Positions 1-8,034 of a stretch of DNA of 53,212 nt are shown here, one piece after another (position 1 is the first letter of the stretch; every line of letters begins with the position of its first letter). The notes beneath the pieces were generated by a model. It was not told the DNA's origin and made no database searches. It saw only the letters and a program-made list of their open reading frames with translations. The translations under genes were made by a program, and so were the position numbers. Source of the DNA: Burkholderiales bacterium Ga0077543 (GTDB lineage: Bacteria > Pseudomonadota > Gammaproteobacteria > Burkholderiales > Burkholderiaceae_C); assembly GCA_001464055.1 (NCBI GenBank), contig LNET01000091.1, forward strand, positions 1-53,212. The letters run 5' to 3'.

Positions 1-493
1 CGCCACCGCCCGAGGCCTTGATGATCACCGGGTAGCCGACAGCACGCGCCTGGCGCGTGATTTCCTTCGGGTCGTCGGGCAGCGCACCTTCGCTGCCGGG
101 CACGCAGGGCACGCCCGAGCGAATCATCGCCTGCTTGGCGCTGACCTTGTCGCCCATGATGCGGATGCTCTCGGGCGTGGGGCCGATGAAGGTGAAGCCG
201 CTTTGTTCGACCCGTTCCGCGAAGTCGGCGTTCTCGCTGAGAAATCCGTAGCCGGGGTGGATGGCCTCGGCGTCGGTGACTTCGGCCGTGCTGATGATGG
301 CCGGCATGTTCAGGTAGCTCAGGCTGGACTGAGCCGGCCCGATGCACACCGCTTCGTCAGCGAGCTTGACGTATTTGGCTTCGCGGTCGGCCTCTGAATA
401 GACAACGACCGACTTGATGCCCATTTCGCGGCAGGCGCGCTGGATCCGCAGAGCGATTTCGCCGCGGTTGGCGATGAGTATTTTCTTGAACAC
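1..493 (-). CDS. accC: Biotin carboxylase subunit of acetyl-CoA carboxylase (5' part)
   Basis: AccC carboxylates the biotin on AccB using ATP and bicarbonate, the first half-reaction of malonyl-CoA synthesis for fatty acids. Only the N-terminal 164 residues lie in the window; the gene runs off its left edge. Reading starts at a GTG and gives [16 protein letters not shown], the family's N-terminal signature, followed by [10 protein letters not shown] and, at the edge, the start of the ATP-grasp region (VIIKASGGG). No in-frame ATG lies between this GTG and the end of accB, so GTG is the likely start. The gene is last in the aroQ-accB-accC order, 13 nt after accB. Identification is secure; nothing can be said about the missing C-terminal two thirds. 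Confidence 0.95.
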   Translation of the reverse strand, partial: MFKKILIANRGEIALRIQRACREMGIKSVVVYSEADREAKYVKLADEAVCIGPAQSSLSYLNMPAIISTAEVTDAEAIHPGYGFLSENADFAERVEQSGFTFIGPTPESIRIMGDKVSAKQAMIRSGVPCVPGSEGALPDDPKEITRQARAVGYPVIIKASGGG

Positions 494-506
494 GGCCGTA
501 CTGCGC

Positions 507-962
507 CTATTCGACCTGGAACAGCGGCTGGCCGAACTCCACCGGCTGCCCGTTCTCGCACAAGATGCGCACGATCTTGCCGCTGGTGTCGGACTCGATC
601 TCGTTCATGATCTTCATCGCTTCGATGATGCAGACCGGTTCGCCTTCCTTGACCGCGTCTCCGATGTCGACAAAAGCCTTGGCCCCTGGGCTGGCCGAGC
701 GGTAGAACGTGCCCACCATCGGCGACTTGATGTAGCGGTTGGCTGGTCCGGCGGCTGCGGCGGCCTCGGCCGGTGCCGCAGCCGGAGCCAGCGGGGCCGG
801 GGCTGCCGGGGCAGGTGCCGCCTGGGGCATGGCATAGGCCATGGGCGCGGCAACACCACCCTTGACGATGCGCACCTTGCCTTCGGCCTCGGTGATCTCG
901 AGTTCGGAGATGTTCGAATCAGACACCAGATCAATCAGGGTCTTGAGTTTTCTCAGGTCCAT
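507..962 (-). CDS. accB: Biotin carboxyl carrier protein of acetyl-CoA carboxylase
   Basis: AccB carries the biotin arm that moves the carboxyl group from biotin carboxylase to the carboxyltransferase. The 151-residue product begins [13 protein letters not shown], the usual start; a longer in-frame extension upstream exists but is not family-like. An Ala/Pro-rich linker (about residues 38-73) leads into the biotinyl domain (about 76-151) with the site EAMKIMN, where Lys117 should be biotinylated by BirA. It sits between aroQ (28 nt upstream) and accC (13 nt downstream), the common proteobacterial order, so aroQ, accB and accC are probably co-transcribed. Length and domain order are normal. 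Confidence 0.97.
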   Translation of the reverse strand: MDLRKLKTLIDLVSDSNISELEITEAEGKVRIVKGGVAAPMAYAMPQAAPAPAAPAPLAPAAAPAEAAAAAGPANRYIKSPMVGTFYRSASPGAKAFVDIGDAVKEGEPVCIIEAMKIMNEIESDTSGKIVRILCENGQPVEFGQPLFQVE

Positions 963-990
963 CGTGGTGGTTCCTTCAGCGTTGCTTTGA

Positions 991-1437
991 TCACGCGGTG
1001 TGCGTGCTGCGCCGTGCCAATGCATGTTGCAGCGCCAGGCGGTAGCCGTCGGCGCCCAGGCCGCAGATCACGCCGACGGCCAGGTCCGACAGGTACGAGT
1101 GCTGCCTGAAGGGCTCACGGCGGTGAATGTTGGACAGGTGGATCTCGATGAACGGCAGCCCGACACCTGCCAGTGCATCGCGCAGAGCCACGCTGGTGTG
1201 GGTCAGGCCGCCGGGATTGATGAGGATGAATTCCGTGCCGTCGAGCCGCGCGTCGTGGATGCGGTCGATCAGGACGCCCTCGTGGTTGCTTTGAAGGTTT
1301 TGCAGCAAAGCGCCGCCTTCTGCTGCCATCTTTGTCAGATCAGAATTGATCTGAGCCAAAGTGGTGTGCCCATACACCTGCGGCTCGCGGGTGCCGAGCA
1401 GGTTCAGATTCGGGCCATGAAGGACGAGGATACTCAT
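991..1437 (-). CDS. aroQ: Type II 3-dehydroquinate dehydratase
   Basis: This enzyme dehydrates 3-dehydroquinate to 3-dehydroshikimate in the shikimate pathway, in the cytoplasm. The 148-residue product has the type II signature at the N terminus ([16 protein letters not shown], including the catalytic-loop Arg), the QSNHEG motif, the INPGG-THTS segment and IEIHLSN with the catalytic His. Type II enzymes are about 145-150 residues and form dodecamers, so length fits. aroQ directly upstream of accB is a frequent arrangement. aroE lies a few genes upstream in the same run, so two shikimate steps are encoded together here. Confidence 0.97.
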   Translation of the reverse strand: MSILVLHGPNLNLLGTREPQVYGHTTLAQINSDLTKMAAEGGALLQNLQSNHEGVLIDRIHDARLDGTEFILINPGGLTHTSVALRDALAGVGLPFIEIHLSNIHRREPFRQHSYLSDLAVGVICGLGADGYRLALQHALARRSTHTA

Positions 1438-1448
1438 GAGAGACCCCG

Positions 1449-1476
1449 ACTCTACGCTTTTTGGTGTCTTTTGAAA
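1449..1476 (-). promoter_or_regulatory. Weak candidate promoter for aroQ-accB-accC
   Basis: The 66 nt between the TlpA-like gene and aroQ are richer in A/T than their surroundings. On the minus strand they hold TTTCAA and TAGAGT separated by 16 nt, 11 nt before the aroQ start. Matches to the sigma-70 consensus are poor (3/6 and 4/6). It could be an internal promoter of the long minus-strand run; read-through from upstream is equally possible. Confidence 0.25.
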
Positions 1477-1503
1477 GCGATTTGACAGGTTTTTGCCGGA
1501 ACT

Positions 1504-2046
1504 TCAGGTCTGCGCAGCCCAGCCCGCCAAGGTGGCGTAGTTGGTTTCCCCAAGATGCCGCTGCAGCGGTTTTCCGGTCGCGTCCAGCATCACCGTGAAG
1601 GGCAAGGCCCCCCGCGTGTTGCCGAGCTTGCGGCTGACTTCGGTGCCTTCGAAGCCCGCCAGAGCGATGGCATAGCCCACCGGCACGCGTTTGAGAAAGT
1701 CGCGCACCGGCCCTGGCGAGTCGATCGCCAGACCCAGCACCTGCCAGCCGCGGCCCGAGAAGTCGCGGTGAAAACGGTCGAACTCGGGCATCTCCTTGAC
1801 GCAAGGCGGGCACCAGGTCGCCCAGAAGTTGAGAAGCAGCGGCTTGCCCTTCAGGCTGGCCAGGGCCAGCGTGCTGCCGTCGGGGCGGGCGAAGGCCAGA
1901 TCCCACAGGAACGCCGTTTCCGGATCGCCGGCAGGGGCTTGCAGCCTGCCACCGGAAGGCCACAGGCCACTGCTGACACCCACGCCAGCGGCGCCAGCCG
2001 CCACCGCCGCGCCCGTGAGCATCAGCCGGCGCCGTTCTGGCGTCAT
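1504..2046 (-). CDS. TlpA/ResA-like thiol:disulfide oxidoreductase, exported
   Basis: Predicted periplasmic thioredoxin-fold protein of 180 residues. The start chosen gives MTPERRRLMLTG followed by an Ala/Gly-rich hydrophobic stretch to about residue 27: a signal or anchor with three arginines that resembles a Tat signal. The mature part has the TlpA hallmark NFWATWCPPC, active-site cysteines 79 and 82, and the cis-Pro segment GALPFTVML. Such proteins reduce cytochrome c apoproteins, copper-site proteins or other periplasmic disulfides; the substrate cannot be told from sequence. Its ATG overlaps the stop of the upstream gene (ATGA), which supports this start and translational coupling. Confidence 0.88.
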   Translation of the reverse strand: MTPERRRLMLTGAAVAAGAAGVGVSSGLWPSGGRLQAPAGDPETAFLWDLAFARPDGSTLALASLKGKPLLLNFWATWCPPCVKEMPEFDRFHRDFSGRGWQVLGLAIDSPGPVRDFLKRVPVGYAIALAGFEGTEVSRKLGNTRGALPFTVMLDATGKPLQRHLGETNYATLAGWAAQT

Positions 2047-2645
2047 GCCGGCACCCCGGCCATGAGGCGCTGCAGGGCAGGCAGGTCGCCGCGCCAACTG
2101 CGTCCCCGGGCGTCGGGCTTCAATGCGCCGCGCTGCTCGTCCCGGTCGCGCAGGAACAGGTGCACGCTGACCAGTTCGCCCAGGGCCGCACTGCGGGTGC
2201 CCACCGTCAGGACGTTCAGCGGTTCGCTGCCAGCGCGTTCGACCGAGCCGACGTCGTAGTCGACATTGGCGTTCACGAGCATGATCTCGGCGGCCTTGGG
2301 GTCGTCGCAGTACAGGTCCAGGTGCACTGCAGAGCGGCGCGTGGCCGTGCCGCGCCAGGCGGCACCGCTCAGGTGGGGACGGAATTCCGCCAGCCGCTGC
2401 ATCCATTGCAGGGCCACTTCACGCAGGGCGCGAAGCTCGACGGGCTGGGTGTCGGCGAAAAAGAGATCGATGTGGCTGCGGACTTCGTCTTCGACTTGCT
2501 CGTTGCTGGGCAGGTCCACCGCCCGGGCGCTGCGCCGCCCCAGGTCGCGCGCGGCACGCTTCTTGGCCGCGGGGTACTCCATGCCTTCTTCCACCACCAG
2601 GCGGGCGGCGGCGATGGCGATTTCATCGGTCAGGCTCGCATTCAT
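2043..2645 (-). CDS. Conserved protein of unknown function between mtgA and the TlpA-like gene
   Basis: A 200-residue soluble protein starting MNASLTDEIAIAAARLV, with no signal peptide or membrane helix. The N-terminal half is helical and charged; the middle has EVRSHIDLFFADTQPVELRALR and a segment WRGTATRRSAVHLDLYCDD that looks like a compact alpha/beta core. I recall relatives at this position in other Burkholderiales, sometimes labelled UDP-N-acetylmuramate--alanine ligase, but no Mur-ligase P-loop is present, so I do not accept that name. The stop overlaps the ATG of the TlpA-like gene, and the start lies 17 nt after mtgA, so it belongs to this transcription unit. Its placement hints at envelope work, nothing more. 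Confidence 0.75.
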   Translation of the reverse strand: MNASLTDEIAIAAARLVVEEGMEYPAAKKRAARDLGRRSARAVDLPSNEQVEDEVRSHIDLFFADTQPVELRALREVALQWMQRLAEFRPHLSGAAWRGTATRRSAVHLDLYCDDPKAAEIMLVNANVDYDVGSVERAGSEPLNVLTVGTRSAALGELVSVHLFLRDRDEQRGALKPDARGRSWRGDLPALQRLMAGVPA

Positions 2646-2662
2646 GGCCAGATTGTCGCGGT

Positions 2663-3415
2663 TCAGGGCAAAGCCACGTCGCCCATGCGTGCCAGCACTG
2701 CCTGGGCCCGGCCCAGCAGGTAGGGCGAGGCCGGCCGCTGCTCGAAGCGCTTGGGCGCAGGCAGCATCACCGCCAGCCGCGCGGCCTGGGCCGGGGCCAG
2801 CCTGGCGGCGTCGACGCGAAAGTAGTGGCGCGCCGCCGCCTGGGCGCCGAACACCCCTTCGCCCCATTCCACGTTGTTCAGGTAGATCGTCAGGATGCGT
2901 GGCTTGCTGAGCAGGGTTTCCAGGTAGAAAGTGAGCAGCAACTCCTGCGCCTTGCGAAGCACCGTGCGTTCACCGCTCAGGAACAGGTTCTTCGCCAACT
3001 GCTGGGAAATGGTCGACCCGCCCACCAGCCGAACCGACACCGGGCGTTGCCGGCGCTGTTGAAGACGTTCGGCCCGGGCCTCGCTCTTCTGGTTGCGTTG
3101 CCAGGCCTTCTCGATCGCTTCCCATTCCACGCCCCCATGGTCGGCAAAGCCGGCGTCTTCGCTGGCGATGACGGCGCGTTTCAGATGCGGCGACAAGGCC
3201 TCGTCGGCCACCCAGTCCTGGCTCCACAGGATCCGGCCCTCGGTGCTCAGCAATCGCCAGGCCTCGCTGCGCTGGAAACTGGTGGACTGCGGGTCGACCA
3301 GGTTCATCAACGACACCCGCGCGATGAACACCAGCTGCAGGCACAGGGCGCACAGCAGCAGCAGGCCCAGGCCGCGCAGCGCCTGACGCAGCATCGGGTG
3401 CCTGGCAGCGCTCAC
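2663..3415 (-). CDS. mtgA: Monofunctional biosynthetic peptidoglycan transglycosylase
   Basis: MtgA polymerises lipid II into glycan strands on the outer face of the inner membrane. The 250-residue protein has one N-terminal membrane helix (about residues 12-33) and a family 51 glycosyltransferase domain: VIASEDAGFADHGGVE with catalytic Glu86, GGSTISQQLAKNLFLS, and the KPRILTIYLNNVEWGEGVFG block. I chose the GTG that overlaps the aroE stop as GTGA; an ATG seven codons later is possible. A longer in-frame extension inside aroE is not family-like. No transpeptidase domain follows, which separates it from class A penicillin-binding proteins. Confidence 0.94.
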   Translation of the reverse strand: MSAARHPMLRQALRGLGLLLLCALCLQLVFIARVSLMNLVDPQSTSFQRSEAWRLLSTEGRILWSQDWVADEALSPHLKRAVIASEDAGFADHGGVEWEAIEKAWQRNQKSEARAERLQQRRQRPVSVRLVGGSTISQQLAKNLFLSGERTVLRKAQELLLTFYLETLLSKPRILTIYLNNVEWGEGVFGAQAAARHYFRVDAARLAPAQAARLAVMLPAPKRFEQRPASPYLLGRAQAVLARMGDVALP

Positions 3416-4269
3416 GTGCCGTCCACCTGCATGCGCAGGCTGCGGAGCACGGGCGCGGTGTCGGGCCGCAGGCCGCGCCACAGCAGGAAGGCCTCGGCGG
3501 CCTGCTCCACCAGCATGCCCAGACCGTCGCGGCCCTGCGCACCAGCGGCCACCGCCCAGGCCAGGAACGGGGCCGCGGCCGCGCCGTACATCAGGTCGAC
3601 GGCCAGGGCCTGTGGCGCCAGCACCCGGGCCGGCACGGGCGACGCCGCGCCCGCCAGGCTGCTGGCGCTGGCGTTCAGGACGGTGTCGAAGGCGGGCGCC
3701 AGTGCGGCGTCGCCCAGGCTGCCGGCCGTCAGAGCCACGCCGTGCCGTTCGGCCCAGTCACGGTGGCGGGCGACCAGCGCGGTGGCCTTGTCGGGGGTCC
3801 GGTTGACCAGCATCAGTCGCGCCGGCCGTGCTGCCAGCAGCGGCCCCAGCACGCCGGCCGATGCCCCGCCGGCACCCACCAGCAGCAGGCTGCGGCCAGC
3901 CAGCGGCCAGCTGGCGTTGTGTTCCAGGTCGCGCACCAGGCCCACGCCGTCGGTGTTGTCGGCGAACCAGCCGTCGGCGTCGAAACGCAGGGTGTTGGCA
4001 GCGCCGGCCAGCTGAGCCCTGTCGCTGGCCTGCGCGGCCAGGGCCAGGGCTTCGAACTTGAAAGGCACGGTGACGTTGCAGCCGCGGGCGCCTCCGGCGG
4101 CAAACCGGCGGACGCTGTCGGCAAAGCCGTTCAGCGGGCACTCCAGCCGGCCATAGTCCAGCAGCTGCCCGGTCTGGGCGGCAAAAGCTGCATGGATCGC
4201 CGGGCTGCGGCTGTGGGCCACGGGATGGCCCAGCACGGCATAGCGATCGACGGTTCCGGGTGCGTTCAT
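3412..4269 (-). CDS. aroE: Shikimate dehydrogenase
   Basis: AroE reduces 3-dehydroshikimate to shikimate with NADPH. The 285-residue product has the N-terminal substrate-binding HSRSP motif (from residue 19), the catalytic Lys71 in NVTVPFK and Asp107 in NTDGVG, and a C-terminal Rossmann domain with LLVGAGGASAGV and the NRTPDKA segment that reads the NADP phosphate. Length is normal. It overlaps the TonB-like gene upstream by ATGA and mtgA downstream by GTGA, so three genes are tightly coupled. Confidence 0.97.
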   Translation of the reverse strand: MNAPGTVDRYAVLGHPVAHSRSPAIHAAFAAQTGQLLDYGRLECPLNGFADSVRRFAAGGARGCNVTVPFKFEALALAAQASDRAQLAGAANTLRFDADGWFADNTDGVGLVRDLEHNASWPLAGRSLLLVGAGGASAGVLGPLLAARPARLMLVNRTPDKATALVARHRDWAERHGVALTAGSLGDAALAPAFDTVLNASASSLAGAASPVPARVLAPQALAVDLMYGAAAAPFLAWAVAAGAQGRDGLGMLVEQAAEAFLLWRGLRPDTAPVLRSLRMQVDGT

Positions 4270-5126
4270 CGTCCGCTGAGGGTGGTCTGCAAGCCGTCGT
4301 CCCGAGTGAAGCGAAACCGCGAGGTGACGACGATCTGGTCGGCCTGCGCCCGCATCGCAGGCGTGAAATTGCCGAAAGGTGCGGCGGCGCGAACGATGGC
4401 CAAGGCCTGCTGGTCGAGGACCCGGTTCGTCGACGGGCGCACGATTTCGGCATCGACCACCTGGCCGGCCGCGTCCACCGTGACGTTCATCGTCAGGTCG
4501 CCGTAGAGCTTGGCGCCCTGGTGTTCAGGGAAATTGCGCGTGCCACGCTCTTCGATGCGGCGGCGCAGCGCGTCGTAGTAGAGCGCGTAGACCTCTTCGC
4601 GTGTGGCCGGGCTGATGTAGCGGCGCTTCGGCCGGGCGTTCTCTTCGTTGACGCGCTTTTCGATCTCGGCCAGCAGCCGCAGCAGCTGGCGGCGGCGCTC
4701 GTCCTGTTCCTGCTGTTCGGCGGTGCCGCCCTCACGGCTGGGGTCGGTCACGGGCAGGGCCGCGATCTCCCGGCGGATCTGCGTCAGCAGCGCCTGTTGC
4801 TGCTGCTGCAATTCCGTCACCTTCTGGCGGGCGTCGTCGGCGGCATCGCCGATCTGCAAGACGGTGTCGGGCGGCAGCGGCGATGTGGCGCGGCCTTCTT
4901 CCGCGTTGCCGCCGCCCAGCAGGTTGGCCTGGGCGATGGCCTGGGCCTGGTCGGGGGCCTCGCTGGCCCGGGCGTTGACGAGAATCACTTCCAGCGGCTC
5001 ATCGCGGAAGATGCGGTTGAAGCCCTCGGGGTCGACAAAGCGCACCAGGCCCAGCGCACCGTGCGCCATCACCGAAACCAGAAGCGCCAGGTGCAGGGTG
5101 TTCGGGCGCAGTCCGGTCATCGCCAT
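4266..5126 (-). CDS. TonB-like energy transducer protein with coiled-coil spacer
   Basis: Inner-membrane anchored periplasmic protein of 286 residues. One hydrophobic segment near the N terminus (about residues 11-28) is followed by a charged, Gln/Glu-rich region (about 100-165, with a Q5 run and many heptad-like Leu/Arg/Glu) that should form a coiled coil. The C-terminal domain (about 195-280) is TonB-like: YGDLTMNVTVDAAGQVVDAEIVRPS, then the segment ending in RFRF. Classical TonB spans the periplasm with Pro-Lys/Pro-Glu repeats, which are absent here. No exbB/exbD gene is next to it, so coupling to a TonB-dependent receptor is unproven. The end overlaps aroE by ATGA. Confidence 0.85.
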   Translation of the reverse strand: MAMTGLRPNTLHLALLVSVMAHGALGLVRFVDPEGFNRIFRDEPLEVILVNARASEAPDQAQAIAQANLLGGGNAEEGRATSPLPPDTVLQIGDAADDARQKVTELQQQQQALLTQIRREIAALPVTDPSREGGTAEQQEQDERRRQLLRLLAEIEKRVNEENARPKRRYISPATREEVYALYYDALRRRIEERGTRNFPEHQGAKLYGDLTMNVTVDAAGQVVDAEIVRPSTNRVLDQQALAIVRAAAPFGNFTPAMRAQADQIVVTSRFRFTRDDGLQTTLSGR

Positions 5127-5145
5127 CGTCGCCAGCAGTGGGGTC

Positions 5146-7212
5146 TCAGGGCGCCGCCTCGGGCGCAGCCTCGGCCGGTGCGTCAGCCGGCGACAGGTCG
5201 TCGTCGCCGATCGCCAGCTTCAGGCCCCCCGTTGCAGCGCTGCCATCGTCGTCGTCGCTTTCCTCGGCACCGGCAGCGTCGGGCACGGGCGCTGCTTCAT
5301 CCAGGCGGGCCAGCAAGGTGGCGTGCAGTTCCAGCGTCAACAGGTCGACGCCGGCCACCCTGGCGCGTACACGTGCACCGCGCGGCAGGCTTTCGGTGCC
5401 GCCGACACGGAACACCAGCGGCAGGGTGTCGGCGCGCACCAGGCCGTCCTTCATCACCGAGGCTTCCAGTTCGGCGACTTGGTTCTGCTCCAGCCAGCGC
5501 AGCGTCCACCAACGTTCGATGGCGTTCTGGAAGTCGTTGTAGGCGGCGTAGGCAGCGTCGAAGCCGCTGATGATGGAAAACAGGCCCGCGTCCTTCGGCT
5601 TGAACGGTGCGGCCAAAGCCGCAGTGCGGCCGTGGCGCACACAGGCCAGGATCTGCCACTGGTTCACCAGGTCGACATAGCGCCGCAGCGGCGAAGTCGC
5701 CCAGGTGTACTGGGCCACGCCCATGCCGGCGTGGGGGGCGGGCCGGGTGCCCATCTTCACCTTCACGCCCGGCATCATGCTGGCCTGGCTGCGGTAAATG
5801 CCTGGAACGCCGCATTCTGCAATCCAGCCGCCCCAGGTGCTGTTGGCCAGGATCATGGCCTCGGCGACGATCAGGTCCAGCGGCGCGCCGCGCTGGCGCG
5901 TGCTGATCACGACGCTTTCGCTGCCATCGGGCTCGCCTTGCTGTCCTGGCGCCCGTTCGAGCTTGAAGTTGTAGTCGGGACGGTTGAAGTTCTCGGGCTT
6001 GCCGCGCACGACTTCGCGCCGGCCCTTCAGCGCCTGGGCCAGACGGAAGGCGAATGCCAGTTCGGGCGCGTGCGCATAGTCGGCGGGCGCCTGGCCGGTG
6101 AGCGAGGCTTCGGTGATGACGCTGTCGAGCTGATCGTGTCGCAGGTTGGCGACGATGGGCACCCGTTCCACCTTCGTTTCGCTGGCGCGGACTTCCAGCG
6201 TGGCTTCGTCCAGCGTCACGTACAGGCTCACGGCCGGGCAGTCACGGCCTTCGGTCAAGGTGTAGGTCTGCACCACGCTGTCGGGCAGCATGGTGATCTT
6301 CCAGCCCGGCATGTAGACCGTGGAAAGGCGGTCGCGGGCGAGTTTGTCGATGGGCGAATCGGGCGCGAAGGCCAGCGCCGGTGCGGCGATGTGGATGCCG
6401 AACACCACCGTGCCCGTGCCCAGCCCCTGCACCGACAGCGCGTCGTCGATCTCGGTGGTCTGGGAATCGTCGATGGAGAAGGCCCGCACTGCGGCCAGTG
6501 GCAGCTCGTCCTTGACCGGCGGTGCCGTGAGCGCAGGAAAGCCCGTTCCCTGCGGAAAGGTCTCGAACAGAAAGCGCTTCCAGTGGAACTGGTAGGGGCT
6601 GTTGATGGCGCCGGCGCCCTTCAGCAGTTCCAGCGGCGCGCGCTGGCTGCGCTTGGCAGCTTCGACCACGGCCTTGTATTCCGGGCCGTTCTTGTCGGGT
6701 TTGAACAGGATGCGGTAGAGCTGCTCGCGCACCGGCGCCGGGCATTGCCCGGCTGCCAGCTCGGTGGCCCATTCTTCGATCTGCAGTGCCTGCTGGCGCT
6801 TGCGCTCGATGCCCAGCAGCGCTGCCTTCACGATGTCTTCGGGCGCCTTCTTGAAGTTGCCCTTGCCCAGGCGGCGGAAATAGTGCGGTGCGTCGAACAG
6901 GCGCAGCAGAGTGGCTGCCTGCTGGTCGGGCCCGGCCTTGGCGCTGAAGTAGTCGCGCGCCAGGTCGGCGAAGCTGAACTCGCCTTCAGGGGCGAATTCC
7001 CAGGCCAGGTCGAGTTCGATCGTCGTTGCCAGTGCCTGGGCCTGGGCCAGCAGTTCGGCCGGCGCGGGCTTGTCGAAGCGCAGCATCACCGCGCTGGATT
7101 TCACCTTCACGCGCTTGCCCGAGTCGAGCTCCACCTGCATCGAGGTGTCGGCTTCGGACATCACGCGGCCGGCGTGGAACTTCCCGCCGTCTTCATAGAG
7201 TGCATAGAACAT
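5146..7212 (-). CDS. RNB-domain exoribonuclease (RNase II/R superfamily)
   Basis: Predicted 3'-5' exoribonuclease of 688 residues. The catalytic RNB domain starts near residue 240 with FSIDDSQTTEIDDALSV, which holds the cluster of metal-binding Asp residues (248, 256 and 257 among them), and continues through VVFGIHIAAPA, VYMPGWKITMLP and the ATSPLRRYVDLVNQW block with the conserved arginines. The N-terminal 230 residues do not look like the two cold-shock domains of RNase II/R, and only a short acidic tail follows the RNB domain. This is the compact form common in Burkholderiales, usually annotated ribonuclease II or VacB-like. It lies 19 nt before the TonB-like gene. Family call is firm; the exact RNA substrates are unknown. 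Confidence 0.93.
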   Translation of the reverse strand: MFYALYEDGGKFHAGRVMSEADTSMQVELDSGKRVKVKSSAVMLRFDKPAPAELLAQAQALATTIELDLAWEFAPEGEFSFADLARDYFSAKAGPDQQAATLLRLFDAPHYFRRLGKGNFKKAPEDIVKAALLGIERKRQQALQIEEWATELAAGQCPAPVREQLYRILFKPDKNGPEYKAVVEAAKRSQRAPLELLKGAGAINSPYQFHWKRFLFETFPQGTGFPALTAPPVKDELPLAAVRAFSIDDSQTTEIDDALSVQGLGTGTVVFGIHIAAPALAFAPDSPIDKLARDRLSTVYMPGWKITMLPDSVVQTYTLTEGRDCPAVSLYVTLDEATLEVRASETKVERVPIVANLRHDQLDSVITEASLTGQAPADYAHAPELAFAFRLAQALKGRREVVRGKPENFNRPDYNFKLERAPGQQGEPDGSESVVISTRQRGAPLDLIVAEAMILANSTWGGWIAECGVPGIYRSQASMMPGVKVKMGTRPAPHAGMGVAQYTWATSPLRRYVDLVNQWQILACVRHGRTAALAAPFKPKDAGLFSIISGFDAAYAAYNDFQNAIERWWTLRWLEQNQVAELEASVMKDGLVRADTLPLVFRVGGTESLPRGARVRARVAGVDLLTLELHATLLARLDEAAPVPDAAGAEESDDDDGSAATGGLKLAIGDDDLSPADAPAEAAPEAAP

Positions 7213-7230
7213 GGGCGGGATTGTCGCCGC

Positions 7231-7818
7231 TCAGTCCAGGCCGAGTTGGCCGACCACAAAGGGCAAATGGGCCTCGAAGTCTGAGATGGCGTGATCGCCG
7301 CCAGGCAGCACGCGGACCCGGGTGCCGGCGTAGCGCGCGGCCATCTCGCGCCAGTCCAGCACTTCGTCACCCTGGGTCACCAGGCCGGCGTAACGTTCCG
7401 GCCGCGTGATGGCCGGCACCGCGATGCTTCGCAGTTCGTCGATGTACTCGGCGCGAAAGAAGAAGCCTTCTTCCGGGGCATGGAAGGCGGTCTGTTCGCC
7501 GATGTGGGCCGCCAGGTCGCGTGCCGGGTCGACGGCAGGGTTCAGCAGCAGCGCCGGCCAGCCCCGGGCTTCGGCCACGGCGGTGGCGTAGAAGCCGCCC
7601 AGCGAACTGCCCACCACCACCGAGCTGGCGGCCGGCCAGGCGCTTGTGCCGTCCAGCACCTCTGTCATGGCCTGTCGCGGAGAGGGCGGCAATTGCGGGC
7701 ACCAGGCCTGGACCTCCGGGCGATGCCGGGCCAGCCAGCCCAGCAGTTGCCGGGCCTTCGCAGAACGCGGCGAAGAGCGAAAACCGTGCAGATAGAGAAG
7801 ATGCGTCGGACGCTGCAT
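7231..7818 (-). CDS. YqiA-like alpha/beta-fold esterase
   Basis: Cytoplasmic hydrolase of 195 residues. It opens with THLLYLHGFRSSPRSAKA, typical of the YqiA/YcfP family, and has the nucleophile elbow VVVGSSLGG with Ser72; a later GGDHAISDF supplies the probable catalytic His and a nearby acidic residue (TQGDEVLDW) the Asp. Family members are short-chain esterases with unclear natural substrates. It is the first gene of the long minus-strand run and ends 18 nt before the RNB gene. The 216 nt upstream, to the divergent metalloprotease gene, show no strong promoter box or repeat to my eye. Confidence 0.88.
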   Translation of the reverse strand: MQRPTHLLYLHGFRSSPRSAKARQLLGWLARHRPEVQAWCPQLPPSPRQAMTEVLDGTSAWPAASSVVVGSSLGGFYATAVAEARGWPALLLNPAVDPARDLAAHIGEQTAFHAPEEGFFFRAEYIDELRSIAVPAITRPERYAGLVTQGDEVLDWREMAARYAGTRVRVLPGGDHAISDFEAHLPFVVGQLGLD

Positions 7819-8034
7819 GGGTCGTTCGCCCCTTCGGCGATGCAGGGCCGCAGTCTATCGGCGCCAGGCGCGAATCCGTCGCGTCAGCGCCGCCCTTGGT
7901 CGCACCGGACGCGGGCCTGAGGGCTTGCCCGCTGCCAGTTTGGCGCCTGACGCGCAGAATCCGGCTCTTTGCGAGCCGCGCCGGCAGCTTCAAGTGCTGC
8001 CGCAGGGCCCCTTCAACCCATTCTGGTCAAGTCC

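Noticed and set aside
4648..7284. An 878-codon open frame on the plus strand
   Set aside because: It lies fully opposite the RNB, TonB-like and neighbouring genes. Its sequence is Arg/Ala/His-rich with no motif, as expected for the antisense of GC-rich genes.
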